A stretch of DNA of 11,404 bases from DUAL01 sp964452095 (GCA_964452095.1 CAYVKX010000064.1:1-11404); one strand, 5' to 3'; positions 1 through 6,423 are shown, numbered from the stretch's first letter. Numbers and translations are program-made. Notes: generated by a model not told the origin, from the letters alone.

Positions 1-57
1 TTGAACCCGTGACCTCTTCCTTACCAAGGAAACGCTCTACCCCTGAGCTACATCGGC
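1..57 (-). tRNA. tRNA-Thr (anticodon GGU), 3' part cut by window edge
   Basis: Read on the minus strand, the 5' acceptor strand GCCGATG begins at 57, followed by the D arm and an anticodon stem-loop with loop TTGGTAA, giving anticodon GGT. The T arm starts (GGGTTCAA) and is cut off at base 1, so the last part of the T arm and the 3' acceptor strand are outside the window. It is the last tRNA visible in a four-tRNA cluster. In related genomes tuf commonly follows this cluster, which is recalled and cannot be seen here. Confidence 0.93.
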
Positions 58-71
58 TAAATATAGCTTTG

Positions 72-144
72 AGCGGGAGACGGGATTCGAACCCGCGACC
101 CTCAGCTTGGAAGGCTGATGCTCTACCAACTGAGCTACTTCCGC
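72..144 (-). tRNA. tRNA-Gly (anticodon UCC)
   Basis: A 73-nt cloverleaf on the minus strand. The acceptor strands are GCGGAAG (144-138) and CTCCCGC (79-73), with discriminator T at 72. The anticodon stem TCAGC/GCTGA closes loop CTTCCAA, giving anticodon TCC. The T loop is TTCGAAT. No CCA is encoded. One oddity is that acceptor position 5-68 is an A.C mismatch. It lies 14 nt from tRNA-Thr(GGU) and 8 nt from tRNA-Tyr, so all are probably cut from one transcript. Confidence 0.97.
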
Positions 145-152
145 TTAATCAG

Positions 153-234
153 TGGGGAGAACAGGATTCGAACCTGTGAAGGCTATGCCAACAGATTTAC
201 AGTCTGTCCTCGTTGACCGCTTGAGTATCTCCCC
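153..234 (-). tRNA. tRNA-Tyr (anticodon GUA)
   Basis: An 82-nt class II tRNA on the minus strand. Acceptor strands GGGGAGA (234-228) and TCTCCCC (160-154) pair fully, with discriminator A at 153. Anticodon stem ACAGA/TCTGT closes loop CTGTAAA, giving anticodon GTA. An extended variable arm precedes T arm CAGGTTCGAATCCTG, as expected for bacterial tRNA-Tyr. CCA is not encoded. Confidence 0.97.
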
Positions 235-250
235 GACTTTAAAAAATAAG

Positions 251-324
251 AGCCGATAGAGGGACTCGAACCCACGACCTGCTGATTACAAATCAGCTGC
301 TCTAGCCAACTGAGCTATATCGGC
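251..324 (-). tRNA. tRNA-Thr (anticodon UGU)
   Basis: A 74-nt cloverleaf on the minus strand. Acceptor strands GCCGATA (324-318) and TATCGGC (258-252) pair fully, with discriminator T at 251. Anticodon stem GCTGA/TCAGC closes loop TTTGTAA, giving anticodon TGT. The T stem (GTGGG/CCCTC) has one T.T mismatch at its second pair. It is the first tRNA of the cluster, about 47 nt downstream of a promoter-like sequence at 378-409. Confidence 0.97.
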
Positions 325-358
325 AATCACTCTTCCCTAACATTCACAAAGAACTATT

Positions 359-374
359 CCCCTAATAAAAGGGG
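359..374 (-). other. short GC-stem hairpin at the presumed 5' end of the tRNA transcript
   Basis: CCCC and GGGG (371-374 and 359-362) flank an 8-nt A/T-rich loop. The hairpin begins 3 nt after the -7 element of the predicted tRNA promoter, so it would lie at or next to the transcript's 5' end. It could be a leader hairpin removed during tRNA processing or a chance match. There is no following T-run to make it an intrinsic terminator. Confidence 0.3.
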
Positions 375-377
375 CTG

Positions 378-409
378 CAAATGTATTAAAGTTTTTTAAA
401 TCTACACAA
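378..409 (-). promoter_or_regulatory. Bacteroidota-type promoter for the tRNA cluster
   Basis: On the minus strand, TTG (409-407) is followed after 21 nt by TACATTTG (385-378), a full match to the Bacteroidota housekeeping consensus TTG / TAnnTTTG. The bases after it are CAGCCCC, a GC-rich stretch where the start-site region should be. The site lies between hpf (ends 456) and tRNA-Thr(UGU) (begins 324), so the tRNAs can be transcribed independently of hpf. Confidence 0.65.
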
Positions 410-455
410 ACAATAAATCGGATTTTTTTGAAATTTGTTTTAACCTAGTAAACGG

Positions 456-746
456 CTACTTTTTCGCTTTATTTTTTAAGATTTGTTTTCGTAAAGCTTG
501 TAAAACTTGTGTGGTTGACTCTTCAAATGTGTCGGTTTTTCTTTTGGCAAAAAACTCAGAACCTGGATATTTTACCTTTATTTCCGCAATCTTATTTGCA
601 TAAGATTCTGGCTTGCTTAATTTCAAGTAAATATCAGTGCTAATTATCTTACTATCAAGCTTTAATAATTTACTTACTTTTTTCTCAATAAACTCTTGTA
701 AATCGTTATCAGCATTGAAATGGATGGAATGAATTGTAATTGTCAT
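456..746 (-). CDS. hpf: ribosome hibernation-promoting factor, HPF/YfiA (RaiA) family, short form
   Basis: A 96-aa basic protein matching the short form of the HPF/RaiA family, which binds the 30S decoding region and silences or stabilises ribosomes in stationary phase. Visible family traits are the N-terminal strand MTITIHSIHFNADNDLQEFI, a helix that follows it, a central segment with KIAEIKVKYPGSEFFAKRKT, and a C-terminal helix ending in a lysine-rich tail. It lacks the long C-terminal dimerisation domain of long-form HPF (about 180-200 aa). The ATG is 12 nt after the xerC stop, so the two are probably co-transcribed. The neighbours rpsU and tRNAs agree with a translation role. Family assignment is firm; the hibernation role is inferred from the family. 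Confidence 0.9.
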   Translation of the reverse strand: MTITIHSIHFNADNDLQEFIEKKVSKLLKLDSKIISTDIYLKLSKPESYANKIAEIKVKYPGSEFFAKRKTDTFEESTTQVLQALRKQILKNKAKK

Positions 747-758
747 ATTATTTTGGTT

Positions 759-1622
759 TTATGCTCTAGGGTGAGCTTGTTTATAAACTGTTTTTAATTT
801 TTCTATTGTGTTGTGCGTGTAAACTTGGGTTGCACTTAAATTAGCGTGTCCCAATAATTCTTTAATTGCATTAATATCAGCTCCATTATTTAATAAATGA
901 GTAGCAAATGTGTGTCTTAAAATATGTGGACTTTTCTTATCTAAACTTGTAACCATTGCTAAATATTTATTCACCAAGCGATACACTTGCTTAGTAGATA
1001 TTTGCTTTTCTTTATCAGAAGTAAATAAATATTGACTACTGCCAAATGTACTTAACTCCTTTATTTTTTTCAGCATATCAGCAGTGAGGGGGATTAATCT
1101 TTCTTTGTTTCTTTTTCCCAAAACAAGAATAGTAGAATTACTAAAATCAACATCCGTATTTTTAAGATTTATCAGTTCTGACAACCTCATTCCTGTAAAA
1201 TAAAACAACTCTAAAATCAAACGATCTCTTTTCCCTAAAAAACCTTCACCAAAATCTATTTCATTAAATAATTGATCCATCTTTATTTCCTCCACAAAAA
1301 CAGGCAAGCGTTTAGCAGTTTTTGGAGAAATAATTTTCTGCATAGGACTCTCCTTTATAATATCTTCCTTAATTAAAAAGCGAAAATATGTTTTAAGAGT
1401 TGTTATTTTTCTATTGACCGAACGAGCAGAAATGTTATTGTTTAACAGTTCTGCTATCCAACTTCTTACAAGTTGAAACTCAACTTCCTTTACAGATTTT
1501 ACTTCAAACTCTATAGATAAAAACTTAGTGAATTGCTCTAAATCAGTAGAATATGATTTTATAGTGTGCGGAGAATATCGCTTTTCGTGTTTTAAAAAAT
1601 GTAGGAATTTTTCTGTGTACAT
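759..1622 (-). CDS. xerC: tyrosine recombinase, XerC/XerD type
   Basis: A 287-aa site-specific recombinase of near-standard Xer length (about 300 aa). Residues 1-90 are the helical core-binding domain (KHEKRYSPHTIKSYSTDL) and about 105-280 the catalytic domain. The full active-site set is visible: R146 (TGMRLSEL), K170 (LGKRNKERLIPL), H233 and R236 (HILRHTFATHLL), H259 (LLGHANL) and nucleophile Y268 (TQVYTH). By family it resolves chromosome dimers at dif with its Xer partner. It sits between rpsU and hpf, a housekeeping position; I see no att repeats or phage genes that would mark it as a mobile-element integrase. The XerC rather than XerD label is an inference from that position. The 75 nt upstream have no clear promoter, so transcription from the rpsU promoter is likely. 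Confidence 0.85.
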   Translation of the reverse strand: MYTEKFLHFLKHEKRYSPHTIKSYSTDLEQFTKFLSIEFEVKSVKEVEFQLVRSWIAELLNNNISARSVNRKITTLKTYFRFLIKEDIIKESPMQKIISPKTAKRLPVFVEEIKMDQLFNEIDFGEGFLGKRDRLILELFYFTGMRLSELINLKNTDVDFSNSTILVLGKRNKERLIPLTADMLKKIKELSTFGSSQYLFTSDKEKQISTKQVYRLVNKYLAMVTSLDKKSPHILRHTFATHLLNNGADINAIKELLGHANLSATQVYTHNTIEKLKTVYKQAHPRA

Positions 1623-1697
1623 AAACTGACTTTAAGAGATATACGAATATACAGAGAAAAAGTATAGGAAATTAAAGAAAATATGGAAATTTTAAAA

Positions 1698-1889
1698 CTA
1701 CTGGTCTTCCTGAAGAAGTTTTTGAGAATAAGCAGCTTTTAGTTTTTGCTCACGCAAAACCACCGATTTTTTAGTGAATTGTTTTCTTGCTCTTAATTGT
1801 TTCATAGTTCCTGTTTTTAAGAACTTCTTTTTGAATCTTTTAAGTGCTCTATCGATTTGCTCGCCTTCTTTTACTGGTATTACTAACAT
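1698..1889 (-). CDS. rpsU: 30S ribosomal protein bS21
   Basis: A 63-aa, strongly basic protein with the bS21 pattern: LVIPVKEGEQIDRALKRFKKKF near the N-terminus, then a long Arg/Lys-rich helix (MKQLRARKQFTKKSVVLRE). It belongs to the small ribosomal subunit near the 3' end of 16S rRNA. In studied Bacteroidota, bS21 helps sequester the anti-Shine-Dalgarno. The ATG is preceded by AAAAAAGAAT with no purine-rich Shine-Dalgarno, and the start lies only about 20 nt below the -7 element, so the leader is very short. First gene of the rpsU-xerC-hpf group. Confidence 0.96.
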   Translation of the reverse strand: MLVIPVKEGEQIDRALKRFKKKFLKTGTMKQLRARKQFTKKSVVLREQKLKAAYSQKLLQEDQ

Positions 1890-1911
1890 ATTCTTTTTTA
1901 AATTTGGGCTG

Positions 1912-1941
1912 CAAAAATATAAATATCTTTACAACTAACAA
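1912..1941 (-). promoter_or_regulatory. Bacteroidota-type promoter for rpsU
   Basis: On the minus strand, TTG (1941-1939), then 19 nt, then TATTTTTG (1919-1912). This matches TTG / TAnnTTTG fully with typical spacing. The next bases are CAGCCC, so the stretch TTTGCAGCCC is shared with the tRNA promoter. It fits into the 55-nt gap between the acyl-CoA dehydrogenase stop and the rpsU start and would give a leader under 20 nt. Confidence 0.68.
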
Positions 1942-1944
1942 ACA

Positions 1945-3084
1945 TTATCCTATAATTTGTTTTGAAATAACTAACTTTTGGATTTCTGAGGTTCCCTCAC
2001 CAATAGTACAAAGCTTAGAATCACGATAAAAACGCTCAACCGGAAAATCCTTAGTATAACCATAACCACCTAAAACCTGAACAGCATCATTTGATACTTT
2101 AACTGCAACCTCTGAAGAATAATACTTTGCCATTGCTCCCTCTAAAGTCATTTTTTCTCCTCTATTCTTTTTATCAGCAGCATTATATATAAGTAGTTCT
2201 GAAGCTTCAATTTCAGTAGACATATCAGCTAATTTAAAAGCAATAGCTTGAAAATGAGAAATTGGCTTACCAAATTGCTCCCTTTCCTTTGAGTATTGTA
2301 AAGCTGCTTGATATGCCCCTTTTGCAATTCCTAAACCAAGTGCAGCAATAGATATTCTACCCCCATCTAAAACTTTCATTGCCTGAATAAATCCATCACC
2401 AATATTACCAAGCACATTTTCTTCAGGGACTCTACAATTATCAAAAATAAGCTCAGCAGTTTCTGAAGCACGCATACCTAATTTATCTTCTTTTCTTCCA
2501 GAAGTAAATCCTGGAGTTCCTTTCTCAATAACAACAGCAGACATTCCATGAGAATCTCCTTTTTCTCCAGTACGAGCAATTACAACCGCTACATCTCCAG
2601 AAATTGCATGAGTAATAAAATTTTTCGCACCATTAATCACCCATTCATCTCCATCCTTTACGGCTGTAGTTGACATACCACCCGCATCAGAACCTGTGTT
2701 GTGTTCAGTTAAACCCCAAGCACCAATCCACTCAGCAGAAGCTAATCTTGGCAACCATTTTTTCTTTTGCTCTTCATTCCCAAATTGCAAAATATGACCT
2801 GTACATAATGAATTATGTGCCGCCATAGAAAGCCCAACTGAAGGATCTAAAATTGATAGCTGCTCAATAGCAGTTACATATTCAGTATATGTAAACCCAG
2901 AACCCCCATATTCTGTTGGTACTAATACCCCCATCAGACCTAGTTCTCCTAATTTTTTAAAAACTTCTACTGGAAAAGTTTGGTTATCATCCCATTCTCT
3001 AACATAAGGAGTAATATTTTGTTTTCCAAATTGCTGAATCATATCAGCAATCATTTTTTGATTTTCATTTTCTTTAAAATCCAT
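1945..3084 (-). CDS. acyl-CoA dehydrogenase
   Basis: A 379-aa FAD flavoprotein of usual length for short/branched-chain acyl-CoA dehydrogenases, which oxidise acyl-CoA to trans-2-enoyl-CoA and pass electrons to ETF. The N-terminal helical domain is about 1-120. The first family signature is GAWGLTEHNTGSD (121-133), a beta domain follows, and the second signature is QVLGGYGYTKDFPVERFYRD (336-355). The probable catalytic base is E363 in IGEGTSEIQ, the MCAD-type position (isovaleryl-CoA dehydrogenases carry theirs elsewhere). Substrate chain length cannot be read from sequence. The ATG is 1 nt after the apt stop (TAA G ATG), so it is the last gene of the symporter-HhH-apt run. It probably acts in fatty-acid or branched-chain amino acid breakdown, but its partners are not adjacent. 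Confidence 0.92.
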   Translation of the reverse strand: MDFKENENQKMIADMIQQFGKQNITPYVREWDDNQTFPVEVFKKLGELGLMGVLVPTEYGGSGFTYTEYVTAIEQLSILDPSVGLSMAAHNSLCTGHILQFGNEEQKKKWLPRLASAEWIGAWGLTEHNTGSDAGGMSTTAVKDGDEWVINGAKNFITHAISGDVAVVIARTGEKGDSHGMSAVVIEKGTPGFTSGRKEDKLGMRASETAELIFDNCRVPEENVLGNIGDGFIQAMKVLDGGRISIAALGLGIAKGAYQAALQYSKEREQFGKPISHFQAIAFKLADMSTEIEASELLIYNAADKKNRGEKMTLEGAMAKYYSSEVAVKVSNDAVQVLGGYGYTKDFPVERFYRDSKLCTIGEGTSEIQKLVISKQIIG

Positions 3085-3085
3085 C

Positions 3086-3613
3086 TTAATAATCTTTTAA
3101 ACTTATAATATTTTCCGAGTACTTATTTAATTTTTCTTTTCCATTTAAAAAGTCAAGAGACACAACAAAAGCAAATCCTGCAACTTTTGCACCTAACATT
3201 TGGATTAACTCAGAAGCAGCACAAGCCGTACCTCCAGTTGCTAATAAATCATCATGAACCAACACATTCCAACCCTCTTGAATATCTGATTTATGAATTT
3301 CAACTTCTGCTGAGCCATACTCCAAATCATATTTATATTTTAATGTTTCACCAGGTAACTTCCCTACTTTTCTAATAGGAATAAAAGGAACTCCCATTTT
3401 GTTGGCCAATAAAAAACCAAAAAGGAAACCTCTGCTTTCAATTCCTACAATGGCATCAATTTGTATATTTTCCAGTCCTAAAATAAAAGCATCTACAATA
3501 TCATTTGTCAATTTATCATCCATTAATAAAGGAGTGATATCTTTAAAGTTTATTCCTTTAATTGGGAAATTTGGAACATTTCGAATTGCTTTATCTAATT
3601 TTTCGCTAATCAT
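3086..3613 (-). CDS. apt: adenine phosphoribosyltransferase
   Basis: A 175-aa cytoplasmic purine-salvage enzyme making AMP and PPi from adenine and PRPP. It matches APT in length (about 170-180 aa). Visible motifs are the N-terminal FPIKGINFKDITPLL (16-30), ESRGF (59-63), the loop KVGKLPGETLKYKYDLEYGS (82-101) and the PRPP-binding motif VLVHDDLLATGGT (117-129). The start ATG overlaps the end of the upstream HhH gene by 8 nt (ATGATTAG), and its stop is 1 nt from the next start, both signs of translational coupling. Confidence 0.96.
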   Translation of the reverse strand: MISEKLDKAIRNVPNFPIKGINFKDITPLLMDDKLTNDIVDAFILGLENIQIDAIVGIESRGFLFGFLLANKMGVPFIPIRKVGKLPGETLKYKYDLEYGSAEVEIHKSDIQEGWNVLVHDDLLATGGTACAASELIQMLGAKVAGFAFVVSLDFLNGKEKLNKYSENIISLKDY

Positions 3614-4457
3614 GGCTTTTTAAATAGGGTGCAATTTTACGAAATTTTTCTGGGCTAATAGGTTTAATTTTTTGAATGTCATTTACTGACTTAAAATCAC
3701 CATGTTGCTTACGAAAATTTACAATCATTTTTGCTTCTTTATAATTAAGATAAGGGTGTTTCTTCAATTCATCAATGGTAATTGTATTGATATTTTTCTT
3801 ACCTATATATAGTGTGTCAATTTGAGTTTGGTTTTTAAAATTTTGTAAATCTAATTTATCTATTCCCCAAATTTCTGAGAATTGATTATAATTAAGAAAT
3901 CCTCCTAATTCATTTCTATATTTCAAAATTTGCTTAGCATAAAACGGGCCTATTCCTTTGATTTCAATTAACTCTAAACTATCTGCTTGGTTAAGTTCAA
4001 TCAATTGTTTTCTAATTTGATTTATCTCTTGCTCTACTAAAGGTTTAACCAACTCCATTTGGGGTAACTTAATAAAAGAAGCAATCTTTAGAAAAAAATT
4101 ATCTCCAATAGCAAAACATCTTTTCAAGTCTTCTTTTTGTTTAAAATACCCTCCACTTTTTTGGTAATTTCTTAACACTTTTATTTTCCCATAAGAAAGA
4201 CCAAGCGAATTCCAACCATCATCACTCAAAGTATTAGGATTAAACATAAAAAGCGAATCTTTTTTGATTACCTTTTCATCAAAATTAAGTTTAGAAATTG
4301 CTTTTTCAAAGGAAGAAAAGTCAGTTTTAGTTTCTTTTATGAAAAAATGAGAAAACTGATAAAACACAATTAGAAACATCAAAACAAAAGAAAGGAGCAA
4401 AATACCATTTCGCTCCTTCTTATTATAAGTAAAATAGTTTTTAAACTTATTTAACAC
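3606..4457 (-). CDS. membrane-anchored helix-hairpin-helix protein (ComEA-like HhH units)
   Basis: A 283-aa protein with a basic N-terminus (KNYFTYNKKERN), one hydrophobic segment at about 18-38, and three HhH-like units: a degenerate one at about 72-130 (FNPNTLSDDGWNSLGLS...GGYF), a good one at about 154-215 (LNQADSLELIEIKGIGPFYA) and a third at about 222-280 (INTITIDELKKHPYLNYKEA). HhH units bind DNA backbone non-specifically; ComEA and type II secretion GspK carry similar folds. The positive-inside rule would place the HhH part outside the inner membrane. The start is GTG, overlapping the symporter stop by one base (TAGTG). The next in-frame ATG is residue 27, inside the membrane segment, so GTG is preferred. 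Role unknown; DNA uptake is only a family-based possibility. Confidence 0.8.
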   Translation of the reverse strand: MLNKFKNYFTYNKKERNGILLLSFVLMFLIVFYQFSHFFIKETKTDFSSFEKAISKLNFDEKVIKKDSLFMFNPNTLSDDGWNSLGLSYGKIKVLRNYQKSGGYFKQKEDLKRCFAIGDNFFLKIASFIKLPQMELVKPLVEQEINQIRKQLIELNQADSLELIEIKGIGPFYAKQILKYRNELGGFLNYNQFSEIWGIDKLDLQNFKNQTQIDTLYIGKKNINTITIDELKKHPYLNYKEAKMIVNFRKQHGDFKSVNDIQKIKPISPEKFRKIAPYLKSHD

Positions 4458-6295
4458 TATTTAAATTTCTTAATTTCTCCACTTTTTAATTTTTCATAAT
4501 AAGTATTTAAATCAAAGCGAACTTCTTTAGATAAAATAAGCAAACCAATAATATTAGGAAATGCCATAGCTAATATCATCATATCAGAAAAATCAAGGAC
4601 AGCACCTAATTTAACAGAAGAACCAATCACAATAAAAATTAAGAACAACAACTTGTAAGAGTATTCTGAAGCTTTACTTTTTCCGAATAAAAACTCCCAA
4701 GATTTAAGACCATAATACGACCAAGAAATCATTGTAGAAAAAGCAAAAAGGAAAATAGCAATCACTAATAAATAAGGAAACCAAGAGAAAACTGAACCAA
4801 AAGCATGAGAAGTCATTTGAGCTCCCTCCAACCCTTCAACATTATACATACCAGTAAAGATAATAACTAAAGCCGTCATGGTACAAATAACAACCGTATC
4901 AATAAAAGGCTCTAATAAAGAAACAATTCCTTCAGAAACTGGCTCATTTGTTTTAGCAGCAGAATGTGCAATAGAAGCCGAACCAATACCAGCTTCATTA
5001 GAGAAAGCAGCTCTTCTGAATCCTTGTATTAACACTCCAATGACACCTCCAAGAGCAGCATCTGGTGCAAAAGCACCATTAAAAATCAGAACAAAAACAT
5101 TCCCAATTTCTGAGATATTCATTAAGATAATTATAAGAGCAGTACCAACATAAAGTGCTGCCATCAAAGGAACAATTTTCTCTGTAACATTTGCAATAGA
5201 TTTGATCCCTCCTATAATAACAACTCCAACTAAAATTGCTAAAATTAAACCAAACATTGGTCCGTTTCCTGCTAAAATTGGAAACTGACCTGAAAGTTGA
5301 GCATAAGCTTGATTTGCCTGAAACATATTCCCTCCACCAAAAGAACCTCCAATACAAAGAATTGCAAACAATACTGCTAAAACTTTACCAAATCCTGCCA
5401 TCTTATATTTTGCTAATCCATCACGCAAATAATACATAGGACCTCCAGAAATCTCTCCATTTTCATCTTCTTTTCTGTGTTTAACACCCAAAGTACACTC
5501 CACAAATTTTGCTGACATTCCTAGTAAACCAGCAACTATCATCCAAAAAGTAGCGCCTGGTCCACCAACAGAAATAGCAATGGCAACACCCGCAATATTT
5601 CCTAATCCAACTGTTGCCGATAGAGCAGTAGTTAAGGCTTGAAAATGAGAAACCTCACCTTTATCATTCGGATCATCATAATCCCCCTTCACCAATTCAA
5701 CAGCATGCTTGAAACCTCTAAAATTGATAAACTTCATTCTGAAAGTAAAATAGATAGCCCCAAAAACTAACCATATTACAACAATTGGAATCTTAGTAGT
5801 TTTATTTGTCCCATTTTTATTGGTTAGAATCGCTCCACTTTCATCTTTAATTGTATTATCATATAAACCTAAAGCAAAAAAAGGATCCCAAAAAATAATT
5901 TTATCTAGAAATGACACTACAGGAATAAAAGCAATATTGACCTTTTCCTGAAATGATTCTGTTTTAACAATAAAATTTTTCTTCAGTTTCAATCCATTTA
6001 CATCAGTAATAGTTACAGAATGCTCCACCCCCTCTGTTAATCCTACAGAAACAGGAGAGTTTAAAGAAGTATTAGAATTAGACCAGAAATATTGATAAGG
6101 AGCGTCACCACCTGAAACAGTAACAGATATTTTCCCATCATTTATCTCTCCGGATAAATTAGATATATTTTCAATAATCTCAATTTGAGCATAAGAGGAG
6201 GTCACATACAAAAATGTTGCAATAAATAATAATAGTTGTTTTTTACTCATGATAAATTTATTATTGACTGGGTTCGTGAACGATTCTCGTTTCAT
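4457..6295 (-). CDS. alanine/amino acid:cation symporter (AGCS family) with N-terminal signal peptide and SprB-like domain
   Basis: A 612-aa protein, longer than the usual 450-550 aa. Residues about 170-600 are an AGCS transporter (Na+- or H+-coupled uptake of alanine or glycine) with about ten membrane helices. Family motifs are LSATVGLGNIAGVAIAIS (225-242), GGPGATFWM (244-252), GGPMYYLRDG (284-293) and NEAGIGSASIAHSAAKTNEP (433-452). Before it lie a signal peptide (about 16-37, ending SSYAQ) and a beta domain at about 53-111 (KISVTVSGGDAPYQYFWSN, then HSVTITDVNGL) that resembles a SprB repeat of gliding adhesins. ATG at 6250 (residue 16, MSKKQLLLF) gives a more ordinary signal peptide and may be the true start (597 aa). 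First gene of a four-gene run; a promoter candidate lies at 6424-6453. Substrate is inferred from the family. Confidence 0.9.
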   Translation of the reverse strand: MKRESFTNPVNNKFIMSKKQLLLFIATFLYVTSSYAQIEIIENISNLSGEINDGKISVTVSGGDAPYQYFWSNSNTSLNSPVSVGLTEGVEHSVTITDVNGLKLKKNFIVKTESFQEKVNIAFIPVVSFLDKIIFWDPFFALGLYDNTIKDESGAILTNKNGTNKTTKIPIVVIWLVFGAIYFTFRMKFINFRGFKHAVELVKGDYDDPNDKGEVSHFQALTTALSATVGLGNIAGVAIAISVGGPGATFWMIVAGLLGMSAKFVECTLGVKHRKEDENGEISGGPMYYLRDGLAKYKMAGFGKVLAVLFAILCIGGSFGGGNMFQANQAYAQLSGQFPILAGNGPMFGLILAILVGVVIIGGIKSIANVTEKIVPLMAALYVGTALIIILMNISEIGNVFVLIFNGAFAPDAALGGVIGVLIQGFRRAAFSNEAGIGSASIAHSAAKTNEPVSEGIVSLLEPFIDTVVICTMTALVIIFTGMYNVEGLEGAQMTSHAFGSVFSWFPYLLVIAIFLFAFSTMISWSYYGLKSWEFLFGKSKASEYSYKLLFLIFIVIGSSVKLGAVLDFSDMMILAMAFPNIIGLLILSKEVRFDLNTYYEKLKSGEIKKFK

Positions 6296-6313
6296 AGTTA
6301 GTTATTTAGTTTT

Positions 6314-6339
6314 TAGCTGTTGGCTTTAGCCACTGGCTA
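6314..6339. repeat. imperfect inverted repeat of TAGCYRKTGGCT units
   Basis: TAGCTGTTGGCT (6314-6325), a 2-nt spacer, and AGCCACTGGCTA (6328-6339) form an imperfect palindrome with nine of twelve pairs. The same stretch also reads as short degenerate units ending in AGC or GGC. It lies in what would be the symporter leader, about 19-45 nt before the CDS as drawn. Neither side is followed by a T-run of terminator type. Function not known. Confidence 0.45.
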
Positions 6340-6423
6340 TTTAAGGGTGCTAATATATAATTTTATTTCTATTAGTAAATTAATGCCCAATACTTTTGCT
6401 TTGAACCTCTATATTTCTTAACC

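Noticed and set aside
1..1622. Integrative element at the tRNA cluster, because an integrase-type gene is near tRNAs
   Set aside because: The recombinase has XerC/XerD length and a housekeeping setting. No direct repeat of a tRNA 3' end, no phage or transfer genes and no composition change were seen.
1623..1697. Promoter for xerC (minus-strand TACTTTTT)
   Set aside because: The -7 match is incomplete and no TTG occurs upstream at suitable spacing within the gap.
5079..5357. Minus-strand 92-codon frame inside the symporter
   Set aside because: It overlaps conserved AGCS sequence in another frame and has a Trp/Cys/Tyr-rich composition unlike a real protein.
6391..6398. Plus-strand TACTTTTG, a full match to the -7 promoter element
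   Set aside because: No TTG lies at the right distance upstream on the plus strand, and no plus-strand gene follows.
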